The notes beneath the pieces are model-generated. The model was not told the origin of the DNA. It did no database searches and saw nothing but the letters and a program-made list of their open reading frames with translations. From Clostridia bacterium (GTDB taxonomy: Bacteria > Bacillota > Clostridia > Lutisporales > Lutisporaceae): DNA of 38,664 bases. Position numbers and translations under genes: made by a program. Shown in pieces: positions 17,020 through 25,513 of the stretch; position 1 is the stretch's first letter, and the number at the start of each line of letters is the position of its first letter. The stretch covers positions 1-38,664 of the forward strand of contig JAQSYB010000002.1 of NCBI GenBank assembly GCA_029256365.1. Direction: 5' to 3'.

Positions 17020-18089
17020 AGATTACAGATATTGAGATTATGGAGCTTAGCACTCCTCTCAAAAAGCCATTTAAGACAGCTCTTAGGCAGACCAGTGTAT
17101 CGGAAAGCATCATCGTAAAAATTTATACAGACGATGGTCAGGTCGGTTTTGGGAGTGCTCCTCCCACGGCTGCAATAACTGGTGATACCATTGATTCAAT
17201 AAGTGGTGCCATAGTGGATTTTATCGGTCCAGCAATAGGGGGAATGGATATAGAGGAATTTGAACCTATTATGCATAGGCTCCATGGTTCCATTTATCGC
17301 AACAGCAGTGCAAAGGCTGCCGTAGATATGGCTTTATATGATTTATATGGAAAGCATTTTAAGCTGCCATTATATAAGCTTTTTGGAGGGGCAAGGAGAG
17401 AGCTTGAATCGGATATTACTGTAAGTGTAAACTCACCTGAGGAAATGGCTGGGGATGCATCTGAATATATTAAAAGGGGCTATACTACCCTGAAAACAAA
17501 AGTAGGGGTAGACAGCAAGCTGGATATTTTAAGAGTAAAAAGCATTAGAGAAGCGGTGGGGATGGATATCAAGCTGCGCCTTGATGCAAATCAAGGGTGG
17601 AGTGCAAAGGAAGCTGTACGCACCATAAGAATTCTTGAGGACATGGGAATGGATATTGAGCTTGTAGAACAGCCAGTAAAAGCCCATGATATGGAAGGCT
17701 TGAAATATGTTACTGACAACGTAGATACTCCTATTATGGCGGATGAGTCATTGTTTATGCCTGAGGATGCATTCAGAATATTGAAGCTGAGAGCTGCTGA
17801 TATTTTGAACATTAAGCTTATGAAATGCGGAGGATTGCACAATGCCCTCAAGATAAATGCCATGGCAGAAAGCTGTGGAGTAGAGTGTATGCTGGGAAGC
17901 ATGATTGAGAGCAAAATAGGAATTACAGCAGCAGCGCATCTAGCATGCGGAAAGCTGAATATAACAAGAGTAGATCTAGATGCAGTGGACTTGATGGCAG
18001 AAGACCCCATAGAGGGAGGCGTAATCGTAACAGGCAGCAGACATGCAATACCTGAAGAATATGGTTTGGGAATAGTTGGATTGAAGTAG
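17016..18089 (+). CDS. ykfB: L-Ala-D/L-Glu epimerase
   Basis: A 357-residue enolase-superfamily enzyme, strikingly like B. subtilis YkfB. It epimerises the D-Glu of L-Ala-D-Glu to L-Glu so that an ordinary dipeptidase can cut it. The active-site set lies at the same numbering as known enzymes: K160-x-K162 (KTK), D190 (LDANQGW), E219 (VEQP), D243 (MADES) and K267 (NIKLMK). The substrate-loop segments KKPFKTALR, PPTAAITGD and CGVECMLGSMIE are also conserved. It is a cytosolic octamer in relatives. Coupled to the upstream hydrolase and 13 bases before the YkfC-like peptidase, it anchors the assignment of this operon to murein-peptide breakdown. Confidence 0.95.
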   Translation: MKITDIEIMELSTPLKKPFKTALRQTSVSESIIVKIYTDDGQVGFGSAPPTAAITGDTIDSISGAIVDFIGPAIGGMDIEEFEPIMHRLHGSIYRNSSAKAAVDMALYDLYGKHFKLPLYKLFGGARRELESDITVSVNSPEEMAGDASEYIKRGYTTLKTKVGVDSKLDILRVKSIREAVGMDIKLRLDANQGWSAKEAVRTIRILEDMGMDIELVEQPVKAHDMEGLKYVTDNVDTPIMADESLFMPEDAFRILKLRAADILNIKLMKCGGLHNALKINAMAESCGVECMLGSMIESKIGITAAAHLACGKLNITRVDLDAVDLMAEDPIEGGVIVTGSRHAIPEEYGLGIVGLK

Positions 18090-18102
18090 GGGGGTGAAAA
18101 AA

Positions 18103-18921
18103 ATGGAAAGAGCTATCGTGTTAAAAAGTGTAGCAGCGGTAAACCTGACACCAGATTTGAACAGTGAGCGTGCGGATGAAGTGCTCCATGGTATGGTGGT
18201 GGAGATATTAGATAAGCAGGAAGATCCTTGGTATAAGATAAAGACGAAATACGATTACTTTGGTTATATGCATAAAAATGATTTGCTCATGAATCAGAAT
18301 GAAGCCCTAAAATGGCTAAAAGAGAATTATACCATTCAAAGATTGATTGTGGATGTAATGTCTGAAGCGAAGTATGGAAGCAAAGTGACTGCAACCTTAA
18401 CAAAGGGCTGCTTGGTAAAGCATACAGGTATTTTTCAAGATAAGTGGGAAAAGATTGGATTGGCAGATGGAAGCTGGGGCTGGATTCGGATCGGCTTTGC
18501 ACATTCCTCTGAAGCCTTAGATACCAATACCAATGAAGAGGAGCTGCGCAAAAGGATTGTAGCAGTGAGCTTGGAATATTTGGATACACAGTATAGATGG
18601 GGAGGGAAAAGTCATTTTGGCATTGACTGCTCTGGATTGGCTTCCATGGCATATATGCTGAATGGTTTGCTGATTCCGAGAGACGTAGATCAACAGAGGG
18701 AATACTTAAGGCCCATTGCTAGAGATGAGGCAAAGCCTGGTGATTTATTTTTCTTCCCTGGGCATGTGGCTGTTTGTATTGGTGAAGGACGATATGTACA
18801 TGCAACAGGCAGAGAGGGCTATACCCTTATCAACAGCTTTCATAAGGGAAGTGAAGAGTATAGAGAGGATCTTGATCAGATACAGACCGGTACCGGTACA
18901 ATATTTGGAATGGAGGTCTAG
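18103..18921 (+). CDS. ykfC: YkfC-like gamma-D-glutamyl-L-diamino acid endopeptidase (NlpC/P60)
   Basis: A 272-residue protein with two SH3b-like domains (about 1-60 and 75-135) followed by an NlpC/P60 cysteine peptidase domain (about 148-270). The triad is Cys176 in IDCSG, His221 in PGHVAV and His233 in YVHATG (numbered from ATG 18103). YkfC enzymes cut the gamma-D-Glu-diaminopimelate bond in peptides with a free L-Ala, giving L-Ala-D-Glu for the epimerase. No signal peptide is visible, in keeping with work on imported peptides. I prefer ATG 18103, 8 bases after AGGGGGG, over the GTG at 18094, which overlaps that site. Confidence 0.92.
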   Translation: MERAIVLKSVAAVNLTPDLNSERADEVLHGMVVEILDKQEDPWYKIKTKYDYFGYMHKNDLLMNQNEALKWLKENYTIQRLIVDVMSEAKYGSKVTATLTKGCLVKHTGIFQDKWEKIGLADGSWGWIRIGFAHSSEALDTNTNEEELRKRIVAVSLEYLDTQYRWGGKSHFGIDCSGLASMAYMLNGLLIPRDVDQQREYLRPIARDEAKPGDLFFFPGHVAVCIGEGRYVHATGREGYTLINSFHKGSEEYREDLDQIQTGTGTIFGMEV

Positions 18922-18923
18922 CT

Positions 18924-19766
18924 ATGAAGAAGATTTATGTTTCTGTGGATTTAGAGGGTATAGGAGGTATCGTTAGTACAGAGCAAGTAGGGATTGTCGA
19001 AAATGTATTTTACGAAGAAGCTAGGAGGCTAATGGCAGGGGAAGCCAATGCAATCATTGAAGGGATAAACCTAGGGGGCGGTCTTGCTGTAATAGGCGAC
19101 TCCCATGGAAATATGCTAAATATTCCTATTGAGCTTCTAAAGGGAGATTTTCTACTATGCTGCGGCAGCGACAAAGCACTTTCTATGATGGGTGGAATGG
19201 ATGAAACCTATGATGGTGTGATGTTCTTGGGCTACCATGCACGTTTTGGTACACCAAATGCCATCATGGATCACACCTATAGTCCAACTACCCTAAGGGA
19301 GCTTAGAATAAATGGAAAACCTGTTGGGGAGACCGAGATAAATGCGGAGGTTGCAGGATATTTCAATGTACCTGTGCTATTGGCAACAGGGGATGATGTA
19401 ACCATGGAACAGCTTAGAATATCCTTTCCAAACATTGAAACGGTAACAGTAAAAAAGAGTATAGGCAGGTATTCAGCCTTATGTGAGCCCGTTGATAAAG
19501 TAAGGACAAAGATAAGAGATGCAGCAAGAAAGGTTACTGAGAACATAGAGAGCTATGGCTTCTTATATAAATCTAAGGCGCCAATAAAAATGGAATTTGA
19601 TTGGAACACTGCCATCATGGCGGAGGTGTGCACTTATGTGCCTGGAGTTGTGAGGAGCGGAGATCGATCAACCTCATACCAGTGTGATGATTATATCCAA
19701 GCCTTCAAGCTGTTTACAGTCCTAAGGAGACTTGCTAGCTCGGTAACAAATACATCTTATCTATAA
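18924..19766 (+). CDS. dppA: D-aminopeptidase DppA (peptidase family M55)
   Basis: A 280-residue zinc D-aminopeptidase of family M55. Expected ligands are D9 and E11 (SVDLEG), H61 (GDSHGN), H105 (GYHAR) and a Glu near 136-138 (GETEINA), with the conserved H117 in MDHTYS. B. subtilis DppA, a self-compartmentalising decamer, removes N-terminal D-Ala and prefers D-Ala-D-Ala. Here it would process D-Ala-containing products of murein peptides in the cytosol. It begins 2 bases after the ykfC stop, with a GGAGG site inside that gene. In B. subtilis dppA is first in the operon; here it lies next to the end. Confidence 0.94.
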   Translation: MKKIYVSVDLEGIGGIVSTEQVGIVENVFYEEARRLMAGEANAIIEGINLGGGLAVIGDSHGNMLNIPIELLKGDFLLCCGSDKALSMMGGMDETYDGVMFLGYHARFGTPNAIMDHTYSPTTLRELRINGKPVGETEINAEVAGYFNVPVLLATGDDVTMEQLRISFPNIETVTVKKSIGRYSALCEPVDKVRTKIRDAARKVTENIESYGFLYKSKAPIKMEFDWNTAIMAEVCTYVPGVVRSGDRSTSYQCDDYIQAFKLFTVLRRLASSVTNTSYL

Positions 19767-19828
19767 GATTTTAAATTACACTACTGGCTATAGGCCATCA
19801 TATAAACAAAATAAAGGGGGAAGCGTTA

Positions 19829-21481
19829 ATGAAAAAAAGTACATTTTCCATTTGCCTAGCTATGCTCTTGGCACTGAGTATTCTTCTGTCAGCATGTACT
19901 GCTAAAGTCCCAACCCAAGGAGATAACCTGCCTGCTGAGCCAACAGAAAAATCAATGAGGCTGACGATTGACTCAGAACCGCCAAACATTGATCCACAAA
20001 TTGGTACAGATTTGTACTCCATCATGATTGGTGGCCATGTACTGGAAGGTTTGGTACGTGTATATGATGGAAAAGTAATACCGGGTATTGCAGAGAAGTG
20101 GGATATCTCAACGGATGGACTTACATATACCTTCCATCTTAGAGACTCAAAATGGAGCGATGGCGTTCCTGTCACTGCACAAGACTTCTATTATTCCATC
20201 ATAAGATTGCTGGATCCTAAGACAGCTGCTGGCTATGCAGAGGTAATGGGATTCTACATCAAAAATGCCGAAAAATTCTATAATGGCGAGATAACTGACA
20301 AAGCACAGGTTGGTGTCAAGGTAGTTGATGAAAAAACCTTGGAAATTACACTGGAAAATCCAACAGGTTATTTCATAAGGCTATTAGGCTTTATGTGCTT
20401 CCTGCCAGCAAGGGAAGACATGGTAACAAAGCATGGAGAAGCTTATGCTTCAGAACCTGACAAAATGGTATTTAATGGACCATATATTGTGAAGGAATGG
20501 AAGCATGAAGAAGCAGTTGTATTGGCTAAGAATCCCAATTTCTGGGATAAGGATAAGGTAAAGATGGATATTATCGATCTGCCCATCGTTACGGAAGCAA
20601 CTACTGCAATCAATATGTATGAAACAGGTGAAATCGTTACAGCAGCAATTCCAGAGGAAATGCTGGACCAGTATATTCAGAATGGGAAGGCAAAGCTGAT
20701 GCCAAATGGAGGACTTTTCTGGCTTCAGTTTAATTTCAGCAGTAAGAGCAACGGTGACATTCTTGCAAACACAAACTTCAGAAAAGCTGTGTCCTATGCA
20801 ATTGACAGGGAATCACTAATGAAGGCAGTAGTAAAGCGCGGATTGCCAGCATCAAGGTATGTACCAAACAATATTATGGGTTTAAGTGATAAGTATGCCG
20901 CTGAGAATCCAATGGATGTTCTTCCAGCGAAAGCTGATACTGCCAAGGCGAAGGAATACTTTGAACTGGCACTGAAAGAGCTTAACCTCACTGCAGATAA
21001 ATTTCCTACGATTAAGCTTTTAGGAGCGGATTCATCATCAGCTAGAAAAGTCTGTGAGGCAGTGCAGGATATGCTTCTTAACAATTTAGGTGTAAAACTA
21101 GAGCTGATCAATGTTCCATCAAAGCAAAGACTGCAGCTCGTGAATGAAAGAGACTATGAGATGGCTTATGCAAATTGGTTCCCAGATTATGATGATCCAA
21201 TGACATATTTGGATGTATGGGTAACTGGCGGGGGCTTCAATCGTTCTGATTACAGCAACCCAAAATTTGATAGTCTGATAAAGGAAGCAAAGGCAGCAAC
21301 AGATGAGAAGGTTAGACAGCAGAAGATGTTAGAAGCAGAAAAAATACTAATTGAAGATATGACTGTTGTACCAGCGTATTGGGGTGCAAATGCATATGTT
21401 CAATCCGACAAGCTTGTGAACTATGTACGTTCCATGGTAGGAGCGGACCCAGATCTTACTTATGTCGATATAAAGGAATAA
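19829..21481 (+). CDS. dppE: Peptide-binding lipoprotein DppE/OppA family
   Basis: A 550-residue family 5 solute-binding lipoprotein. It has a signal peptide with lipobox L-S-A-C (lipidated Cys23), a low-complexity linker, and the family 5 landmarks EPPNIDPQ, VLEGLV and the WSDGVPVTAQDF motif. It captures peptides outside the cell for the DppB-DppC-DppD importer 9 kb upstream. Its place at the end of the operon, right before a terminator, mirrors DppE in B. subtilis. A murein-peptide ligand is inferred from the enzymes around it; free dipeptides are also possible. AAAGGGGGA precedes the ATG. Confidence 0.94.
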   Translation: MKKSTFSICLAMLLALSILLSACTAKVPTQGDNLPAEPTEKSMRLTIDSEPPNIDPQIGTDLYSIMIGGHVLEGLVRVYDGKVIPGIAEKWDISTDGLTYTFHLRDSKWSDGVPVTAQDFYYSIIRLLDPKTAAGYAEVMGFYIKNAEKFYNGEITDKAQVGVKVVDEKTLEITLENPTGYFIRLLGFMCFLPAREDMVTKHGEAYASEPDKMVFNGPYIVKEWKHEEAVVLAKNPNFWDKDKVKMDIIDLPIVTEATTAINMYETGEIVTAAIPEEMLDQYIQNGKAKLMPNGGLFWLQFNFSSKSNGDILANTNFRKAVSYAIDRESLMKAVVKRGLPASRYVPNNIMGLSDKYAAENPMDVLPAKADTAKAKEYFELALKELNLTADKFPTIKLLGADSSSARKVCEAVQDMLLNNLGVKLELINVPSKQRLQLVNERDYEMAYANWFPDYDDPMTYLDVWVTGGGFNRSDYSNPKFDSLIKEAKAATDEKVRQQKMLEAEKILIEDMTVVPAYWGANAYVQSDKLVNYVRSMVGADPDLTYVDIKE

Positions 21482-21489
21482 AAGCTTTG

Positions 21490-21526
21490 AGAGGTGCTAT
21501 TCAAGCAGGATAGTACCTCTTTTTTT
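21490..21526 (+). terminator. Intrinsic terminator of the murein-peptide operon
   Basis: An 11-bp stem (21490-21500 with 21510-21520, one G-T pair), 9-base loop and a T run to 21526, placed 9 bases after the dppE stop. Confidence 0.92.
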
Positions 21527-21639
21527 ATTGCAAGCAATCCAATTATATTCCTGCTGCAATATTATGATATAATTACAATGAAAACAAAAGTTAAATAAAT
21601 TCATAGAAATATGATTTGAAATAGGTTAGGGGTGTTTCT

Positions 21640-22935
21640 TTGAAGAACAGAGTAAAAGAGGTTATGATGGTAGGGTTGTTTACTGCTCTGATGGGGCAGG
21701 TAAACTTTTATCCCTTTGGTACTGATTTTAGAATTACAATTGGAGTTGTAATGTTTTCTTTCCTCTTACTGTATTTTCATTCGGTTCCCATCATTGCCAC
21801 CGCAATTGTGACAGGGGTTTCTGTACTGTTTATTAGAATGGGATTTGACTTATTTGCCAATGAAGTAAGAGTTGATACAGCAATTTACAGGCATATACCT
21901 GCTATGATGTATTATATTTCCTATGGTATTATATTAGAGGCAGCAAGCTTTAGAAGATTCTTTGAAAAGCCCATTTATTTCATTACAATACTTACTACTG
22001 CGGATATCATGTCAAATTTTTTGGAGCTCTTGATTCGGAATCAATCCAATAGCAAATCTTTTGACGAGATTTTCTCAACGATTATGCTGGCGGCTGTAAT
22101 TCGGAGCAGTCTAGTACTGGCATTGTTTTGGATTATAAAATATTACAGCCTTTTTATTACAAAAGAAGAGCATCAGAAAAGGTATAAGGAATTGCTTCTG
22201 CTTACTGCAAAGCTTAAGTCCGAAGTTTTCTTTCTGAAAAAATCAATGCAGGATATTGAAGGTGCAATGGTTAAGAGTTATTCCATATACAATACCCTGA
22301 AGGAAAACGATACCATGTCTAAAGAAAATCTCAACAGGATTATGGCAGACAGTCTGAATTTATCTATAGACATACATGAAATAAAAAAGGACTATAATAG
22401 AATCGTAATCAGTATGGAAAAACTTATGCCGACAAGTGAAATAAGTAAGACCATGAAAATGAGTGAAATATTCGAGACCATTAATGATGTATTCACAAGA
22501 TATATAGAAGTAATCAATAGAGAAATCAAACTCAGGTTTGAAATAGATCGTGATTTCAAAACCAGCGAGTATTTTATCATAATGTCTGTACTGAATAATT
22601 TGATACAAAATGCGATTGAAGCATGTTATAGAAATGATTCCTACGTTAATGTAAGGTGTTTCATACAAGATAATATGGTGATTTTTCGCATTCAGGACAA
22701 TGGAAAAGGTATCAATGAAAAGGAACAAAGTCTTATTTTTGAGCCGGGATTTACTACGAAGTTTAATCCTGAGACAGGACAAGTATCTACTGGACTAGGA
22801 CTGGCACATATTAAGATATTGACGGAGCACTTAGAAGGAAGAGTTCGCTTGGTAAATGATGTAGAAGGTATGACAGAGTTTAGACTTGAGCTTCCAGAAG
22901 GTGTAATAATTTGCAAGGAGGATTGCGATGTCTAG
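21640..22935 (+). CDS. glnK: GlnK-type membrane sensor histidine kinase
   Basis: A 431-residue membrane kinase. The N-terminal ~170 residues form about five membrane segments with little outside domain. A linker coil (about 175-205) leads to a DcuS/CitA-like dimerisation helix with likely phospho-acceptor H246 (IDIHEIKKDYNRI), then an ATPase domain with the N box NNLIQNAIEA, G1 DNGKGI and G2 STGLGLAHI. Together with the YcbB-type regulator next to it, this matches B. subtilis GlnK-GlnL (YcbA-YcbB), which responds to glutamine. It starts at TTG 21640 with AGGGGTG upstream and overlaps the regulator by 8 bases. The actual signal is unproven. Confidence 0.85.
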   Translation: MKNRVKEVMMVGLFTALMGQVNFYPFGTDFRITIGVVMFSFLLLYFHSVPIIATAIVTGVSVLFIRMGFDLFANEVRVDTAIYRHIPAMMYYISYGIILEAASFRRFFEKPIYFITILTTADIMSNFLELLIRNQSNSKSFDEIFSTIMLAAVIRSSLVLALFWIIKYYSLFITKEEHQKRYKELLLLTAKLKSEVFFLKKSMQDIEGAMVKSYSIYNTLKENDTMSKENLNRIMADSLNLSIDIHEIKKDYNRIVISMEKLMPTSEISKTMKMSEIFETINDVFTRYIEVINREIKLRFEIDRDFKTSEYFIIMSVLNNLIQNAIEACYRNDSYVNVRCFIQDNMVIFRIQDNGKGINEKEQSLIFEPGFTTKFNPETGQVSTGLGLAHIKILTEHLEGRVRLVNDVEGMTEFRLELPEGVIICKEDCDV

Positions 22936-23821
22936 TTTTATTGTAATTGATGATGATATAAGTGTTAGAAGTGTCCTTACTAAGATAATTGAACAGTATA
23001 ATCTTGGTGATTTGTATGCTGAAGCCGATAATGGACTACTAGGAGAGGAACTAATATTAAGATATAAACCTGATATTGTGATGATAGATCTGCTGCTTCC
23101 TGAGCAGGATGGCATCTCCATAATTAAAAATATCAAGGCTTCCAACGTAAAGAGTATGTTTATTATGCTTTCTCAGGTCAGCGACAAGGATATGATAGCA
23201 AAAGCCTACGAATATGGAATAGAATTTTTCATAAGCAAGCCTATTAATGTCATTGAGGTTGTAAATGTTGTTAGGAAAGTAAATGAATATCTTTCTATGA
23301 AGAAAACCTTTGAAGCAATTGAATCTACGGCTTTGACCCTAGGTAGAAGCAGCATAGGGAATAATGGTAGAAAACTAGGAAATGCCAAGAGGGTATTAAA
23401 TCAACTGATGGCTGACCTAGGCATATTGGGAGATTTAGGCAGCAGAGATATTATAAATATTTCCACTATGCTTTATGATGATCCAGACTTGGGTGAATCC
23501 TTGGAGGAGACGCAGCTCAGCGAGTTGTTAAAGCTGCTGCAAAGCAAGTATTCTTCAGAGGGAAAAGCATCTACCAGTGATTTCAAGGCAATTGAGATGA
23601 GAATGAGAAGAACAGTTGGCAAAGCAATGAAAAATATTGCAGCTATGGGAATAGAAGACTTCAGCAATGACAAATTCATTCTTTATAGCTCCTCTTTATT
23701 TGATTATAGCGATATAAAAATGGAAATGGATTTTATAAGGGGCAAGGCTAAGTATGGCGGTAAAGTCAATATAAAGTCCTTTATTAAGAGATTGCTGGTA
23801 ATGTTAGAGCAAGGTGCATGA
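22928..23821 (+). CDS. glnL: GlnL-type response regulator (REC plus YcbB domain)
   Basis: A 297-residue regulator. The receiver domain (about 1-120) has the acidic pair D8-D10, phosphorylation site D54, S82 and K104. The C-terminal ~160 residues (about 130-295) are the YcbB DNA-binding region known from B. subtilis GlnL rather than an OmpR, NarL or LytTR output. In B. subtilis this pair activates glutamine use. Here the next genes are a TAXI-type TRAP transporter, which is the likely target. The reading frame overlaps the kinase end, giving coupled translation. Confidence 0.87.
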   Translation: MSSFIVIDDDISVRSVLTKIIEQYNLGDLYAEADNGLLGEELILRYKPDIVMIDLLLPEQDGISIIKNIKASNVKSMFIMLSQVSDKDMIAKAYEYGIEFFISKPINVIEVVNVVRKVNEYLSMKKTFEAIESTALTLGRSSIGNNGRKLGNAKRVLNQLMADLGILGDLGSRDIINISTMLYDDPDLGESLEETQLSELLKLLQSKYSSEGKASTSDFKAIEMRMRRTVGKAMKNIAAMGIEDFSNDKFILYSSSLFDYSDIKMEMDFIRGKAKYGGKVNIKSFIKRLLVMLEQGA

Positions 23822-23839
23822 TGAGTGGAAAAAGAAGTC

Positions 23840-23854
23840 AATTTTCTCAATTTT
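23840..23854 (+). promoter_or_regulatory. CodY-like box upstream of the TAXI gene
   Basis: This 15-mer matches the CodY consensus AATTTTCWGAAAATT at 12 of 15 positions and is followed by a partial second copy. It lies about 90 bases before the TAXI gene. Chance matches are frequent in DNA this A+T-rich. Confidence 0.3.
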
Positions 23855-23946
23855 CAAACCAACACATGTTAATTTGCGTTCCTTTCTGTTACTATGTGTT
23901 ACGAAGATTGTAGAATTAAAATATCAAATTAGAGGAGGGGATTTTC

Positions 23947-24903
23947 ATGAAAAAGTACATAGTACTAGCTTTAGTCTTAGTATTCATATTATCCGTAGCT
24001 TTAACAGGCTGTGCGGCACCAAAGTCTAATCTTATATTAGCAACTGGTGGAACTTCAGGTACTTACTATCCATTTGGAGGCGCTATGGCGCAAATATTCA
24101 ACTCAAAGATAGCAGATATGAATGTAACTGCTCAATCAACTGGTGCTTCAGTTGAGAACCTTAAGCTTATAGGCAAGAAGGAAGCTGAATTAGCAATCGT
24201 TCAAAATGATATGACTGATTATGCTTACAATGGTTTAGAATCCTTTAAGGATGGCAAGATCGAAAATGTTAGAGCTATCGCAACACTATATCCAGAGGTA
24301 ATACAAATAGTTGCATCTGAAGATAGTGGAATCGTTACAATGAATGACATCAAGGGGAAGAAATTCTCTGTTGGTGCTCCAGGTAGCGGTGTTGAAGCAA
24401 ATGCTAGACAAATACTTGACGTTTTAACTATGACTTACGATGATTTCGCAGCAAACTATCTATCTTTTTCTGAGTCAGCAGATTCTTTAAAAGACAAGCA
24501 CATTGATGGTTTCCTATTTATGTCAGGTATCCCTAATGCAGCGATACAAGATACAGCTACAACATCAAAACTTAAGTTTGTATCACTTTCAGATGATGTA
24601 GTAACTCAATTGACAACTAAGTATCCTTTCTTTACTGCATTTACTATACCTGCAGGAACATACAATGGACAAGATACAGATGTTAAAACTGTAGCAGTTA
24701 AGGCTACTTTAATAGTTGGTGCAGAAGTATCAGAAAAAGTTGTATATGATTTAACAAAAGCTTTATTTGAAAACCAACCAGAATTGGCAACAGGCCATGC
24801 AAAGGGCAAAGAGTTAAATCTTACAGATGCAGTACAAGGTATATCAGTTCCATTCCACCCAGGTGCTGAGAAGTACTATAAGGAAGTTGGAGCAATTAAG
24901 TAA
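23947..24903 (+). CDS. TAXI-family TRAP transporter substrate-binding lipoprotein
   Basis: A 318-residue TAXI solute-binding protein. It has a lipoprotein signal with lipobox L-T-G-C (Cys22), then the family motif LATGGTSGTYYPFGG, the STGASVENL segment and AIVQNDMTDYAY. TAXI proteins that have been studied bind glutamate-like or dicarboxylate ligands. It feeds the fused TRAP permease 600 bases downstream, with a DUF1850 protein encoded between, the usual TAXI gene order. GAGGAGGGG precedes the ATG. A GC-rich hairpin follows its stop codon and probably reduces read-through into the membrane genes. Confidence 0.93.
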   Translation: MKKYIVLALVLVFILSVALTGCAAPKSNLILATGGTSGTYYPFGGAMAQIFNSKIADMNVTAQSTGASVENLKLIGKKEAELAIVQNDMTDYAYNGLESFKDGKIENVRAIATLYPEVIQIVASEDSGIVTMNDIKGKKFSVGAPGSGVEANARQILDVLTMTYDDFAANYLSFSESADSLKDKHIDGFLFMSGIPNAAIQDTATTSKLKFVSLSDDVVTQLTTKYPFFTAFTIPAGTYNGQDTDVKTVAVKATLIVGAEVSEKVVYDLTKALFENQPELATGHAKGKELNLTDAVQGISVPFHPGAEKYYKEVGAIK

Positions 24904-24914
24904 TTAGGAGGATT

Positions 24915-24940
24915 GCCGGGCTGGAAATATCCGGTCCGGC
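24915..24940 (+). promoter_or_regulatory. GC-rich hairpin between the Shine-Dalgarno sequence and start of the next gene
   Basis: A 10-bp stem (24915-24924 with 24931-24940, two G-T pairs) with a 6-base loop. The only AGGAGG near the next gene (24906-24911) lies upstream of it and the ATG is at 24951. The tail TTCTTTATTT would make it a weak terminator too. Confidence 0.7.
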
Positions 24941-24950
24941 TTCTTTATTT

Positions 24951-25451
24951 ATGAAAAAGAATGCATCGATACTAAGTTTTCTTATATTATGTATCATTAT
25001 TTTGAATATACCAATGTTTAGCAAGTTTACGATTTCCCATGGTAAAACTGGAGAAATCGTTTATGTTGATGATATTGAAGAAGCGAAGGAGTTTGTAATA
25101 AGCTTCAAGCATTCAGTAAATCGTACCCTAGTCAATGAGTTCATAAAGATACAAGGAAATAAATTTTTAGTTTACAAAACCACTTTCTATTCATATGGGG
25201 CAGGTATGCCTGAGTATGATCCGGGAAGCGGACAGAAGTTAACAATCGTTGACGGACTTGTTCAGATTGAAAATATAGACAGGGAGCTTGAGGATTTTAC
25301 CTATTTAGTGGGAACCTATGCAGATCACGCACTAAGCTATGGAGATAAGAGCATGAAGCTTTCACAGTATATTGAACCGCAGAATCCTGCATTTTTCAGT
25401 ATAGATAAAATGACGCTCTTTGAATTAATAAAATATAAATTAAGAAAATAA
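24951..25451 (+). CDS. DUF1850 protein of the TAXI-TRAP system
   Basis: A 166-residue protein with one N-terminal membrane or signal segment (about 5-23) and an exported domain with the DUF1850 pattern (ISFKHSVNRTLVNEF near 50-64, FYSYGAGMPE near 78-87). DUF1850 proteins typically stand between TAXI binding proteins and fused TRAP permeases; their role is unknown. The ATG at 24951 has no close Shine-Dalgarno sequence. The AGGAGG at 24906-24911 is 39 bases upstream but is brought to about 13 bases if the intervening hairpin is folded. A CTG at 24921, in frame and 9 bases after that AGGAGG, is a less likely alternative start. Confidence 0.83.
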   Translation: MKKNASILSFLILCIIILNIPMFSKFTISHGKTGEIVYVDDIEEAKEFVISFKHSVNRTLVNEFIKIQGNKFLVYKTTFYSYGAGMPEYDPGSGQKLTIVDGLVQIENIDRELEDFTYLVGTYADHALSYGDKSMKLSQYIEPQNPAFFSIDKMTLFELIKYKLRK

Positions 25452-25513
25452 GTAACTGTAAAGATATCATCTGAAGATTCTTTTCAGAATGAAGTAAATT
25501 GAGGAGGGATTTC

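Noticed and set aside
24913..24954. A 13-codon leader peptide (TTG start) ending at the DUF1850 ATG.
   Set aside because: The AGGAGG is only one base from that TTG, too close for initiation, and the peptide has no regulatory codon run.
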